Below, piece by piece: positions 15,880 through 24,964 of a DNA stretch of 64,000 bases. The stretch is from Rhizohabitans arisaemae (GTDB taxonomy: Bacteria > Actinomycetota > Actinomycetes > Streptosporangiales > Streptosporangiaceae): assembly GCF_025996515.1 (NCBI RefSeq), contig NZ_BLRH01000009.1, positions 1,270,692 to 1,334,691 on the forward strand. Direction: 5' to 3'. Positions within the stretch are counted from its first letter, which is position 1, and each line of letters begins with the position of its first letter. The notes under the pieces are model-generated. The model ran no database searches, had not been told where the DNA came from, and worked only from the letters and a program-made list of their open reading frames with translations. Made by a program: the position numbers and the translations under genes.

Positions 15880-17640
15880 ATGATCGCAAAAGCCTTGGGG
15901 CTCGTGCTGGCCACGGCCTTGTTGCCCGGTGCACCGACCCCTCCGACCGAACTGCATGAGTGCGCGACCGCGACCACGCGCTGCGACGGCAGCATCGAGG
16001 TCCCTCTCGATTGGGAGAACCCCTCCTCCGAACGCATCTCCGTAGCCTTCACCTTCATCCCGGCCAAGGACGCCGACGGGACGGTGGCGGCCAACCGCGG
16101 CGGGCCGCAACCGGCTCTGCCGGCGATACCCGCGATTCAGCAGGTTCTCGGGCCTGTCCTTGACCGGAAGAACCTGCTGGTCATGGATCCGCGTGGGATA
16201 GGACAGTCCTCACCGCTGCTGTGCCCGGGAGCCGACCCCTTCAAGCCGGCGACCGTCGCCGCCTGCGCCGAGAGCGTGGGTCCCCGGGGCGCGTACTTCA
16301 CCGCCGACCAGGCCTCGCACGACCTCGACGCGGTCCGGAGAGCGCTCGGCCTGGGCAAGATGAGCTACTTCGGCAACTCCTACGGCACCCTGTACGCCCA
16401 GGCGTATGCGGCCCGGTACCCGAACAGCCTGGACGCGATCTTCCTGGACAGCTCGATGGTCATCGGTCGCGACGGCTACGCGGACCAGGGGTTCGACGCC
16501 CGGCTCGACTACCTCGATCTCGTCTGCGGGCGGTCGAAGGCATGCGACGCGCTGCCGGGCAAAGCCTCCGGCGTATGGACGAGGCTGGTGGACCGGCTGC
16601 GAAAGCAGCCGGACCCGGAGATGACGTTGCACCAAGCGCTCACGCTGCGTGAGCCGGCCGAAGCGGTGCTCGGCCGGGAAGTCGTCGCGGCCGCACACGC
16701 CTACCTCAACGGTGACCCGGCTCCACTACGCCGTTTGGCCCGGCTGATCCCCAAGGCCGTCCCGCCGTTCAACCCTCCGTGGCTTGCGGGGCATGTGGCC
16801 TTCCGCTGTGGCGACGGTTCCTTCCCCTTCGACCGGCTGGCATCGGCAGCCGAGCGTCGAGCGCAGGCCGAGCGCCACTACGAGCGGGAACGCCCGATGG
16901 CGCCCTATCGGCCCACCGACTTCGTCTCCACCGGGGTCAGCGGTCTGGAGTGGTGTGTCAACTGGCCGACCCCGCGACACAGCCCGCCGCGCCCGCCCGG
17001 ACAGGCGCTGCCCGACGTACCCGTCCTGGTGGTGGCAGGGGACTTCGACGTCAACCGCCCCGCAGAGGTGGCGCGTTCGTTTCAGGTCTTCCCGAACGCG
17101 ACCGTCGTCCGGATTCCGTTCGGGATTCACGCGCAGTCCTTTCTCCCGTCGCCGATGGGTGACTGCGTGCGCGGCATGCTGCGCACCTTCCTGACCACCA
17201 AGCGGGTGGTCGACCGGAAATGCACCGGTGAGAACTACCATGCCGTCGGCGCGTTCCCGCAAGAACTCAAGGACGTGACCCCGCACCCGGCCCGCAACCT
17301 CGGCCCCGGCCGACGGCGGATCATCGCGGCCGCCTTCGCCACCGCCGCCGACGCCACCGCCCGCCGCAATCCGCACGCCTTCTACTACTTCGGGCGGCCG
17401 AACGAGCCGGGCCTGCGCGGCGGCCAGGTCTCCTTCGGCCAGGACATCACCCTTGACAGCGTGCGGTTCGTACGCGACCTGCGGGTCAGCGGACCCATCA
17501 AGCTCACCCCGGACGGCCGCGCCGTCGCCACGCTCCGCGCCGAGACCGGCGGGCGCACCCACGAGGTGACGCTGACCTGGACGGCGTTCGGAACCCGCCC
17601 GTCCCTGTCCGGCACCTTCGACGGCATCCCCTTCGACTAG
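15880..17640 (+). CDS. Secreted alpha/beta hydrolase, tripeptidyl-aminopeptidase-like (S33 type)
   Basis: 586 residues from the ATG at 15880. A signal peptide covers about residues 1-20 (hydrophobic GLVLATALLPGAPT). The triad can be placed: Ser167 in YFGNSYGTLYAQ, Asp390 in VVAGDFDVNRP and His417 in IPFGIHAQSF, the last two in a TAP-like C-terminal domain. LLVMDPRGIGQS is the usual oxyanion-side motif. Such enzymes release short peptides or amino acids from N termini outside the cell. About 120 extra C-terminal residues (GQDITLDSVRFVRDLRVSG onward) look like a small beta-rich domain. The gene faces the convergent dehydrogenase-like gene 33 bp away. A frame open further upstream runs through the duplicated segment and is not the true start. 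Confidence 0.85.
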   Translation: MIAKALGLVLATALLPGAPTPPTELHECATATTRCDGSIEVPLDWENPSSERISVAFTFIPAKDADGTVAANRGGPQPALPAIPAIQQVLGPVLDRKNLLVMDPRGIGQSSPLLCPGADPFKPATVAACAESVGPRGAYFTADQASHDLDAVRRALGLGKMSYFGNSYGTLYAQAYAARYPNSLDAIFLDSSMVIGRDGYADQGFDARLDYLDLVCGRSKACDALPGKASGVWTRLVDRLRKQPDPEMTLHQALTLREPAEAVLGREVVAAAHAYLNGDPAPLRRLARLIPKAVPPFNPPWLAGHVAFRCGDGSFPFDRLASAAERRAQAERHYERERPMAPYRPTDFVSTGVSGLEWCVNWPTPRHSPPRPPGQALPDVPVLVVAGDFDVNRPAEVARSFQVFPNATVVRIPFGIHAQSFLPSPMGDCVRGMLRTFLTTKRVVDRKCTGENYHAVGAFPQELKDVTPHPARNLGPGRRRIIAAAFATAADATARRNPHAFYYFGRPNEPGLRGGQVSFGQDITLDSVRFVRDLRVSGPIKLTPDGRAVATLRAETGGRTHEVTLTWTAFGTRPSLSGTFDGIPFD

Positions 17641-17673
17641 GCCAGATGCCGAGGATCCCCACGGGGCGGCCGT

Positions 17674-18684
17674 TCAGGGGGCGAGCGGGGGTGCGACGGG
17701 GAGTGCGGCGGGGGGCAGCCACGTGCGGAGGAAGTCCTCGGCGAGCTCGCGGGCGCCGGCGTAGGGGCCTTGGTCGTGCCGGAGGGTGCGCAGGGTCAGG
17801 TCGGCGACGGTGCGTCCGGCCTGCGGGCCGAGGCCCGCTCCGGCGTTGCAGACGAAGTCGGCGAGGGCGACCACGCCGCGCCGCCGCAGGACCTCCAGCC
17901 CGGCCTCGGTGTAGGGGGCGTGCGCGGCGGGAGCGATCGCCGCGACGTCGAGTCCCGCGGACCGGTCCTCGTCGAGGACGCCGGTGCGGGCGGCGGGGAC
18001 GAGCAGGTCGGCGGGGACGGTGAAGAGCGCCGCCGGCGGGTGTACGGCGAGGCTCGCGTGGCCGGGCCACGCGGCGCCGTACCGCTCCCGGAGGGCGATC
18101 AGCCCCGGCACGTCCAGGCCGGACGGGGAACGGACGGAGCCGTGCCGGGTGGAGACGGCGACGACGCGGCAGCCCCGGGCGGCCAGGGCGGCGGCGACCG
18201 CCGAGCCGATCACGCCGAACCCCTCGATCGCCGCGGTCCGGCCGCGCAGTCCTCCCAGGGCGATCTCGGCGGCGGCGACCACCCCCAGCGCGGTGGCCGC
18301 GGGACTGCGGCCACCGGCCGCCGTACCGGGACCGTCGTCGACCGGATCGGACCCGCCGGCCGAGGTGGGGGCCGGGAGGGCGTGGAAGTCCTCGGGGCGG
18401 GTGCCGAGGTCGGGGACGGTGAGGAACGAACGGCGGTCGGCGAGGGGATGGATCTCCTCGACGTACCGGGAGATCACCCGGGCCCGGCTTTCGGGCTCGG
18501 CCCGGAGCGTCGCGCCCGCGCCGCCGATCCGGCGGCCGAGCACGGCGTGCCGGTAGGTCATGGCCCGGGCGATCAACGCGGTCTCCTCCCTGGTGACGTC
18601 GAGGGCGAGCCGGGTTCCCCCGACGCTGTGCATGCAGTCGAGGTCGAATGCGAGGAAGCCGTCGGTCAGCTCCACGACGCGCAT
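17674..18684 (-). CDS. Glu/Leu/Phe/Val dehydrogenase-like protein lacking the catalytic lysine
   Basis: 336 residues from ATG at 18684, with GGAAGGAA upstream. The family order is clear: dimerisation part HSVGGTRLALDVTREETAL and AMTYRHAVLGRRIGG, FLTVPDLGTRPEDF, then a Rossmann fold with TALGVVAAAEIAL and TAAIEGFGVIGSAVAAALAA, DLLVPAARTGVLDE and VALADFVCNAGAGL. In active leucine or glutamate dehydrogenases one Lys lies in MTYKNA and the catalytic Lys in GGGKG/GGAKG. Here these read MTYRHA (Arg45) and GGAGA (Gly57), so both lysines are missing. It may be inactive, regulatory, or have changed chemistry. The S9 peptidase gene lies 21 bp upstream, so the two form an operon. Confidence 0.75.
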   Translation of the reverse strand: MRVVELTDGFLAFDLDCMHSVGGTRLALDVTREETALIARAMTYRHAVLGRRIGGAGATLRAEPESRARVISRYVEEIHPLADRRSFLTVPDLGTRPEDFHALPAPTSAGGSDPVDDGPGTAAGGRSPAATALGVVAAAEIALGGLRGRTAAIEGFGVIGSAVAAALAARGCRVVAVSTRHGSVRSPSGLDVPGLIALRERYGAAWPGHASLAVHPPAALFTVPADLLVPAARTGVLDEDRSAGLDVAAIAPAAHAPYTEAGLEVLRRRGVVALADFVCNAGAGLGPQAGRTVADLTLRTLRHDQGPYAGARELAEDFLRTWLPPAALPVAPPLAP

Positions 18685-18705
18685 GATGGGCGGTTCCTTC
18701 CGGCG

Positions 18706-20928
18706 TCAGCCGAACATCCGCCGGATCTTGGACGCCTGGAACGGAGGCTCCGTGAGACGGTGCCCCCTCGGCGGTTCCACCCCGTGCAGGTGCCGGACGA
18801 AATGGTCCCAGCCACGGCGGGTGACATAGGCGGTGCGCCCGATCAGGCTGTGTTCGGTCCCCGGCACGATGAGCAGGTCGAAGTCCTTGTCGGCCTGGAT
18901 GAACGCGTCGGCGAGGGCCATCGTGTGCTGCGGGGTGACGTTGTCGTCGAGCTCTCCGTGGATGAGGAGAAGCCGCCCGCGGAGCCGCTCGGCGTGGGTC
19001 ACGTTGGCGATCTCCCGGTAGGACTCCGCGTCGTAGGGCCCGTGGTAGGGCTCGCCCCAGCCCGCCTGGTAGTACCGCATGTCGTGGTTGCCGGAGATCG
19101 AGACGGCGACGTGGAAGAACTCGGGGTGGGTGAGCATGGCCCGGGCGGCCGCGTACCCACCTCCCGAGTGGCCGATGATCCCGACCCGGGAGAGGTCGAG
19201 CCAGGGACGGGTCGCGGCGAGTTCCCGGATCCCGGCGACGTGGTCCTCCAGGAACCCGGCACCGCCCATCCGTCCGTAGGAGAGGTCGTGGAAGGCCTTG
19301 TCCCGGCCCGGGGTGCCGCGCCCGTCCAGGGTGACGACGGCGAACCCGAGCGCCCGCAGCGCGTCCACCTCGTCGTCGCCGAAGCCGAGGGGGACCCGTT
19401 TCACCTGAGGACCGGGGTAGACGTGGTCGATCACCGGGTAGCGCTTGGCGGGATCGAAGTCGTACGGCGGATGCAGCACGCCGTACACGGTGGTCACCCC
19501 GTCGGCGGCGGTCACCGCGAACCGCTCCGGGGACGTCCAGCCGGTCTCGGCGAGGGCGGTCGTGTCGGCCGTCTCCAGTGGCAGCACGACCTGCCCCGTC
19601 CGGTCCCGCAGCACCGTGACCGGCGGGGTGGCGGCGTCGGACGCGGTGTCGACCAGGTAGGCGCCGCCGGGCGAGACCTGGCAGGAGTGGTCGAGCCGGT
19701 CGTCGGTGAGACGCCGCAGCCCGGTGCCGTCCAGGCCGACGCAGAGGATCTGGCGCGGGTACGGGTCGCCCGGCACCAGCCCGGACGCGGTGAACAGGAC
19801 GGTTCCGGCCTTCTCGTCCACGTGCAGGACCTCTTGGACCGCCCACTCCCCGGAGGTCACCCGGGTCTCACGGCCGTCGGCGAGCAGATAGAGGTGTCCC
19901 CAGCCGTCCCGCTGCGAGTACCAGAGCACCCGGCCGTCGGCGAGCACCCGGGTGATCCGGCCCCCCGCGGCCGTGGGGTCGATCCGGGTCTCGGCGTGCT
20001 CTTCGGCGAGCACGGTCAGGCCACCGGTCCCGGGGTCGAGCGCGTACAGCGTGAGCCGCCTGCCGTGCCGGTCTTCGTCCAGGAGGTAGACCCGCCGGCC
20101 GTCCTCGGACCACCAGAGCAGCCCGATCAGCTCCTGCGGCAGGTACTCCATGTGGATCGGGTCGCCCTGCGCGCGCACGATCCGGCCGCCGGGGACCTCG
20201 GCCACGACCAGCTCGGCCGTCGGGAGCTCGGGCGCGCCCGGCGTCGGATAGCGCAGCGTGCGCAGCCGGGCGTGTCCGCCGCCCGCCGGGATGGAGTCGA
20301 GGAGGTGGGCGAGGGTGGTGTTCCGCAGGTCCAGGCGGTGCGTGGCGATCCGGGTGGAGTCGGGAGACCAGACCAGGGCGGGCGGGAAGGTCAGCCCCAG
20401 CGTCTCCATGAGGACGTCGGCACGAGCCGCGTCGGGGGTCTCGGCGTACGCCCGGTCGGCCTCGCCGTCGTGGGTGAGCCGGTGTTCCCGGCCGGTCGCG
20501 ATCTCCCGGACCCACAGGTCGTGGTCGCGGACGAACGCCGCCCACTTCCCGTCCGGCGAGACGGGGGCGCCCAGGTCGGGGGCCTCACCCGTCACCTCGC
20601 AGGTGTAGTCGCCGAGGTCGCAGCGCATCTTCTTGCCGTCCAGCTCGAAGGTGAGCACCTCCCCGGACAGCTCGGCCTCCTCGAAGGGGATCCGGTCCAC
20701 GCCCAACGCCGCGGCGAGCCGCTTGTGGTCGAACGCCTCGACGGCCGTCGCCGTGGCGGGGTCGACGAGCAGGAACCGATCGTCGCCCCTGCGCGTCCGG
20801 CGGAAGTAGAGAAACCTGTCCCCGTCCCATCGGGCGTCGACCCGGTCGCCGAAGACCAGGCTCTCCCGGTTGTGCGGCAGGCAGCGTTCCGCTCTGGCAT
20901 AGTCCACAGTCATCGCTTCCACGGTCAT
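18706..20928 (-). CDS. S9-family prolyl oligopeptidase / dipeptidyl peptidase IV-like enzyme
   Basis: 740 residues from the ATG at 20928; an in-frame ATG at 20940 is equally possible. The N-terminal two thirds form the beta-propeller of DPPIV-type enzymes (SPDGKWAAFVRDHDLWVREI, LVWSPDSTRIATHRLD). The C-terminal hydrolase domain has Ser588 in GIIGHSGGGYAAAR, the acid in LLIHGELDDNVTPQ and His in VPGTEHSLIGR. No signal peptide is evident, so it is probably cytoplasmic and cleaves imported proline-containing peptides. It is divergent from the beta-lactamase-family gene and the peptide importer operon starting at 21050, with about 120 bp between. Confidence 0.9.
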   Translation of the reverse strand: MTVEAMTVDYARAERCLPHNRESLVFGDRVDARWDGDRFLYFRRTRRGDDRFLLVDPATATAVEAFDHKRLAAALGVDRIPFEEAELSGEVLTFELDGKKMRCDLGDYTCEVTGEAPDLGAPVSPDGKWAAFVRDHDLWVREIATGREHRLTHDGEADRAYAETPDAARADVLMETLGLTFPPALVWSPDSTRIATHRLDLRNTTLAHLLDSIPAGGGHARLRTLRYPTPGAPELPTAELVVAEVPGGRIVRAQGDPIHMEYLPQELIGLLWWSEDGRRVYLLDEDRHGRRLTLYALDPGTGGLTVLAEEHAETRIDPTAAGGRITRVLADGRVLWYSQRDGWGHLYLLADGRETRVTSGEWAVQEVLHVDEKAGTVLFTASGLVPGDPYPRQILCVGLDGTGLRRLTDDRLDHSCQVSPGGAYLVDTASDAATPPVTVLRDRTGQVVLPLETADTTALAETGWTSPERFAVTAADGVTTVYGVLHPPYDFDPAKRYPVIDHVYPGPQVKRVPLGFGDDEVDALRALGFAVVTLDGRGTPGRDKAFHDLSYGRMGGAGFLEDHVAGIRELAATRPWLDLSRVGIIGHSGGGYAAARAMLTHPEFFHVAVSISGNHDMRYYQAGWGEPYHGPYDAESYREIANVTHAERLRGRLLLIHGELDDNVTPQHTMALADAFIQADKDFDLLIVPGTEHSLIGRTAYVTRRGWDHFVRHLHGVEPPRGHRLTEPPFQASKIRRMFG

Positions 20929-21049
20929 GGCCCCATCCATCCACACCGGCGCCGGATCCGGCTTTGGCCGTGGCGACAAACGCTCCGCACATCCCTTTGG
21001 GGGAATGTGCGATGCCTGGCCATAGCCTGCGTTCCTACGCTCCGGTGAC

Positions 21050-22390
21050 ATGGATGACCGCGATGTTCAAACGCTGCTCGACGAAACGGCGTCCCGGCTC
21101 GGTGTCGTCGGCGCTCAGGTCGCGGTGCTCGTGAACGGGGAGATCCGGGCTTTCGCCACCGGATCCGCCAACGTGGAGCTCGGGCGCCCGATGACCGTCG
21201 ACACCCTGGTACAGATCGGGTCCACCACCAAGGTGTTCACGGCCGTGCTGGTGATGAGCCTGGTCGAGGAGGGCAAACTCGACCTGGACGAGCCGGTGCG
21301 CACCTACATCCCCTACCTGCGCCTGGCCGACGCCGAGGCGGAAGCCACGATGACCCTGCGCCACCTGCTCTCGATGAGCTCCGGACTGGACAACGGGCCC
21401 TACACGACCTACGGCCGGGAGCAGGTCGCCACCGAACGCTACATCCGCTCCGTCGCCGACCTGCCGCTGCTCTTCCCCCCGGGGACGGGGTACGGCTACA
21501 GCAACCTGGCCACCTGCGTCGCCGGGGAGGCCGCGGTCCAGGTGACCGGACAGACCTGGGACGACCTGCTGCGTGAGCGGGTGCTGGAACCGGCCGGGCT
21601 CCGGCAGAGCGTCACCCTCCCCGAGGACCTGGTCTTCCACCGGGTCTCGGTCGGCCACGGGCTCGGCGACGACGGTGAGCCCCGGGTGCTGCGCCCGTGG
21701 GGCTGCACCCCCACCCAGGCCGCGGCGGGCGAGACGCTGTGCACCAGCGCCGCCGACCTGATCAGGTTCGCCCGGATCTTCCTCGACGGCGGGGCGGGGG
21801 TGCTCTCCCCGGAGTCGGTGACGATCATGCAGTCACCGCAGGTCGAAGTCCCCGGCACGCTGCTCGCCGAATCGTGGGGCGTCGGCCCGTACATCAAGAA
21901 CTGGCACGGGACGCGGCTGTACGGGCACACCGGCACCAACGAGGGCGGCTCCTCCCAGCTGCTCTGGCTGCCCGGCCCGGGCGCGGCCTTCGCCACCTTG
22001 AGCAACGTGCCCGAGCAGGGTTATCCCCTCGCCGAAGAGCTCGCCGCCGTACTCTTCCCCGAGCTCTGGGGGGTGCGGCACGCCGCGCCGCCCGAGCCCT
22101 CGGCGGACATTCCCGTGGACGCCGACCGGCTGGCCGGGGTCTACGAGGAGTACAACACCCGCTACGAGGTGACGGTGGCCGACGGACGGGTCACCGTGTC
22201 CGCGTCCTCCGGCGGCCCCGTCGGCCCGACCGTCGTCTCCCGGCTGCTGCCCTGGGCGCCGGACCGGTTCATCGCCGAGGACACCCGGCTCACCGGCAAC
22301 CGGGGGTGGGGCGTTTCCTTCGTCGGTCCCGCCGGCGCCCCGGCCACCCATCTCGTCAACGGATTCTTCTGCGCCCGACGCGTGAGGTGA
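21050..22390 (+). CDS. Serine hydrolase of the class C beta-lactamase / DD-peptidase family
   Basis: 446 residues; ATG at 21050. Catalytic motifs: Ser58-x-x-Lys61 (GSTTKVF), Tyr150-Ser-Asn152 (YGYSNLA), His293-Thr-Gly (GHTGTN). A C-terminal 100-residue beta-rich extension begins near DIPVDADRLAGVYEEYNTR, like the lipocalin-type domains of esterase or D-aminopeptidase members. No signal peptide is seen, so a cell-wall role is less likely than peptide or ester hydrolysis in the cytoplasm. It lies 6 bp before the substrate-binding protein of a peptide importer, so it probably acts on the imported substrate. Confidence 0.85.
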   Translation: MDDRDVQTLLDETASRLGVVGAQVAVLVNGEIRAFATGSANVELGRPMTVDTLVQIGSTTKVFTAVLVMSLVEEGKLDLDEPVRTYIPYLRLADAEAEATMTLRHLLSMSSGLDNGPYTTYGREQVATERYIRSVADLPLLFPPGTGYGYSNLATCVAGEAAVQVTGQTWDDLLRERVLEPAGLRQSVTLPEDLVFHRVSVGHGLGDDGEPRVLRPWGCTPTQAAAGETLCTSAADLIRFARIFLDGGAGVLSPESVTIMQSPQVEVPGTLLAESWGVGPYIKNWHGTRLYGHTGTNEGGSSQLLWLPGPGAAFATLSNVPEQGYPLAEELAAVLFPELWGVRHAAPPEPSADIPVDADRLAGVYEEYNTRYEVTVADGRVTVSASSGGPVGPTVVSRLLPWAPDRFIAEDTRLTGNRGWGVSFVGPAGAPATHLVNGFFCARRVR

Positions 22391-22396
22391 TCGATT

Positions 22397-24007
22397 ATGT
22401 CTCCCCGAATCAAGGCGGGCCGTCTCGCCTGCGCCGTGCTCGCCCTGAGCATGGTCCTCTCGGCCTGCGGCCGTGACGCCGGCGAATCCGCCGACCGGTC
22501 CAAGTCCTCCTCCGGCACCGAGATCGACAAGTTCACCTGGGGTATCACCGGTGAACCCACCAGCCTGGACATCGCGCACGGATTCGACGGCGTTTCCGCG
22601 CAGATCCAGAACGAGCTCCTGGACACCGTCCTCGACATCGGGCTGGACGGCAAGCTGAAACCCGGAATCGCCGAGTCGTGGACACGCAAGGACCCGACCA
22701 CCTACGTCTACACGATCCGCAAGGGCGTGAAGTTCTGGGACGGCAGCCCGGTGACGCCGGAGGATGTGGCGTACTCCCTCAGCAGGCACCTGGACGAGAA
22801 GGTCGCCTCCCAGGCCGGATTCTTCGTCTCCAATGTGAAGGAGGTGACGGCCGGCGGGGACCACGAGGTCACCGTCACCTTGAAGAAGCCGAGCGTGAAC
22901 TTCGAGTACATGCCGAGCCTGGTGTGGCAGGTGGTGAAGAAGTCCTTCGCGGAGAAACACCCCCGGGATCTCGGCAGTCCCACGGTGCTCACCATGGGCA
23001 CCGGTCCGTACAAGGTGAAGAGCTTCTCCCCCGCCTCCGGCGCAATCCTGGAGCGCAACGACCACTACTGGGGCGGAAAGCCCGCCATCAAGACCATCCA
23101 GTTTAAGATCATCGGGGATGTCGAGACCCTGCGCCTGGCCGTCCAGGGCGGGGAGATCGACGCCACCGCCTACGTGGACGTCGAGAACGCACGCCGCTGG
23201 ACCGCGATACGCGAGGCCCAGACCCACTTCGCGCGGGCGAACGGCGTCTACTACCTCTCCTTCGACGTCACCGCCAAGCCCTATGACGACGTGCACGTCC
23301 GCCGGGCCATCGGACACATGGTCGACCGCGCATCGCTGTCGGCGGCCGAGGGCCGTACCGTCAGCGCGTACTCCGTCATCCCCGAGCCGCAGCTCAACAC
23401 GCTCCTCGGCGCCGAGGAGGCGACGCGGTTCACCGCGACGCTGCCCAAGTACGACTTCGACGTGGCCAAGGCCAGAGCCGAGCTGGCCAAATCCAAGTAT
23501 CCGAACGGCTTCGAGGCCGAGCTCCCCTACTCCGGCGACGACACGACCGTCAAGAAGGTCGTGCAGAACCTCAGCCAGAACCTCAAGCAGATCGGCATCA
23601 CCCTCACCCCCAAGCCGATCCCTGGCGACAAGTGGGTCGCCCAGCTGTACGCGCACAAGGACCTCGGGATGCAGATCCTCAGCGCCAGCTACAGCACCCC
23701 CGACCCGGGGGAGATGCTGCCCGACGTCATCGGGGCGGCGAGCGCCAAGCCCAACCACTTCAACCTCTCCAACTACACCACACCCACGATCGAGAAGGGC
23801 CTGTCCGACCTGACCACCGCCACGGGTGCGCAGCGGCAGCAGGTCGTCAAGAGCATCGTGACCGAACTCGCCGACCAGGTGCCGTACCAGCCGCTCTACT
23901 ACTTCGACACCGGTCTCGCGCTCAACCGCACGTATGCGCTGGCAGTGGAGTACGGAACCTGGGCCGTCACGCAGCGCACCTCGGTGCTGATCAAACGGGT
24001 GGGCTAG
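22397..24007 (+). CDS. ABC transporter substrate-binding lipoprotein, family 5 (peptide/nickel)
   Basis: 536 residues. N-terminal lipoprotein signal with lipobox LSAC (LSMVLSACGRD). SBP family 5 features: TWGITGEPTSLDIAHGFD, DGKLKPGIAESWTRKDPTTY, the family signature VKFWDGSPVTPEDVAYSLSR, TGPYKVKSFSP, and PYDDVHVRRAIGHMVDRA. It binds oligopeptides or similar ligands outside the membrane and delivers them to the two permeases that follow. The stop at 24007 directly abuts the TTG start of the first permease. Confidence 0.92.
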   Translation: MSPRIKAGRLACAVLALSMVLSACGRDAGESADRSKSSSGTEIDKFTWGITGEPTSLDIAHGFDGVSAQIQNELLDTVLDIGLDGKLKPGIAESWTRKDPTTYVYTIRKGVKFWDGSPVTPEDVAYSLSRHLDEKVASQAGFFVSNVKEVTAGGDHEVTVTLKKPSVNFEYMPSLVWQVVKKSFAEKHPRDLGSPTVLTMGTGPYKVKSFSPASGAILERNDHYWGGKPAIKTIQFKIIGDVETLRLAVQGGEIDATAYVDVENARRWTAIREAQTHFARANGVYYLSFDVTAKPYDDVHVRRAIGHMVDRASLSAAEGRTVSAYSVIPEPQLNTLLGAEEATRFTATLPKYDFDVAKARAELAKSKYPNGFEAELPYSGDDTTVKKVVQNLSQNLKQIGITLTPKPIPGDKWVAQLYAHKDLGMQILSASYSTPDPGEMLPDVIGAASAKPNHFNLSNYTTPTIEKGLSDLTTATGAQRQQVVKSIVTELADQVPYQPLYYFDTGLALNRTYALAVEYGTWAVTQRTSVLIKRVG

Positions 24008-24964
24008 TTGTCCGCGCTCGCCTTCACCCTGCGACGGCTCGGCGCGATGGTGCTGCTGCTCCTGGTGCTGTCGTTCCTCTGCTTCGCGCTGCTCGGGCTC
24101 AGCCCGGGCAGCCCGGAGCAACTGCTCCTCGGCACCCGGCCGGCGACACCGGAACTGCTGGCCACCCTCCGGGCCGAGAACCACCTCGACGAGCCGTTCC
24201 TGATGCGGTACTGGTACTGGATCGAAGGCGTGCTCCACCTCGACCTAGGCAAATCTGTACAAACCCAGCAAAATGTCCTGGACATGATCGTCGAACGCCT
24301 GCCGATCACCGCGACCCTCGCGCTGTACAGCACGCTGATCGCCCTGGTCGTCGCAATCCCCGCCGGGCTCATCTCGGGCAGTCGGCGGAGCGGAGGAACC
24401 GACCGCGCCGTGACGTTCGCGGCCCTCGTCTCGATCAGCGCCCCGCCGTTCGCGCTCGGCCTGCTGCTGCTGTACGGCTTCGCGGTGCTGCTCGGCTGGT
24501 TCCCGGTGTACGGCGCGGGTGAGACCTTCATCGAAATGGTCTACCACCTCACCCTCCCTTCGCTCACCCTCGCCGCCGGGTCGGCCGCCGTGATCGTCCG
24601 GCAGCTCCGCGCCACCGTGATCGACGTGATCGGCAAGGACTTCATGACCTTCGCCCGCGCCCGCGGACTCTCACCGATCCGGATCCAGGTCGTCTACCTG
24701 CTTCGCAACTCCTCGCTGCCCATGCTGACCATGAGCGGGCTCCTGCTGTCGGGCTCGCTGGCCGGTGCCGTGGTGGTGGAGCAGGCCTTCGGCCTGGCCG
24801 GAGTGGGCAACCTGCTGGTCAAGGCGGTCGGGCAGCTGGACATCCCCGTGGTGCAGGCGCTCGCCCTGCTCACCGGAGCCGCGGTGATCCTGATCAACCT
24901 GCTGGTCGACCTCGCCTACCTCGCGATCGACCCCCGTCTCCGGCACCCGAGGAGCGCGACGTGA
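24008..24964 (+). CDS. Peptide ABC transporter permease (DppB type)
   Basis: 318 residues from a TTG immediately after the upstream stop. The N-terminal membrane helix (RRLGAMVLLLLVLSFLCFAL) and the BPD_transp_1 domain with about six helices are clear. LDLGKSVQTQQNVLDMIVERLP is the typical first-loop pattern of DppB/OppB proteins and the EAA-type loop reads DFMTFARARGLSPIRIQVVYLLRN. It forms the channel with the next permease; their genes overlap by 4 nt. Confidence 0.92.
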   Translation: MSALAFTLRRLGAMVLLLLVLSFLCFALLGLSPGSPEQLLLGTRPATPELLATLRAENHLDEPFLMRYWYWIEGVLHLDLGKSVQTQQNVLDMIVERLPITATLALYSTLIALVVAIPAGLISGSRRSGGTDRAVTFAALVSISAPPFALGLLLLYGFAVLLGWFPVYGAGETFIEMVYHLTLPSLTLAAGSAAVIVRQLRATVIDVIGKDFMTFARARGLSPIRIQVVYLLRNSSLPMLTMSGLLLSGSLAGAVVVEQAFGLAGVGNLLVKAVGQLDIPVVQALALLTGAAVILINLLVDLAYLAIDPRLRHPRSAT

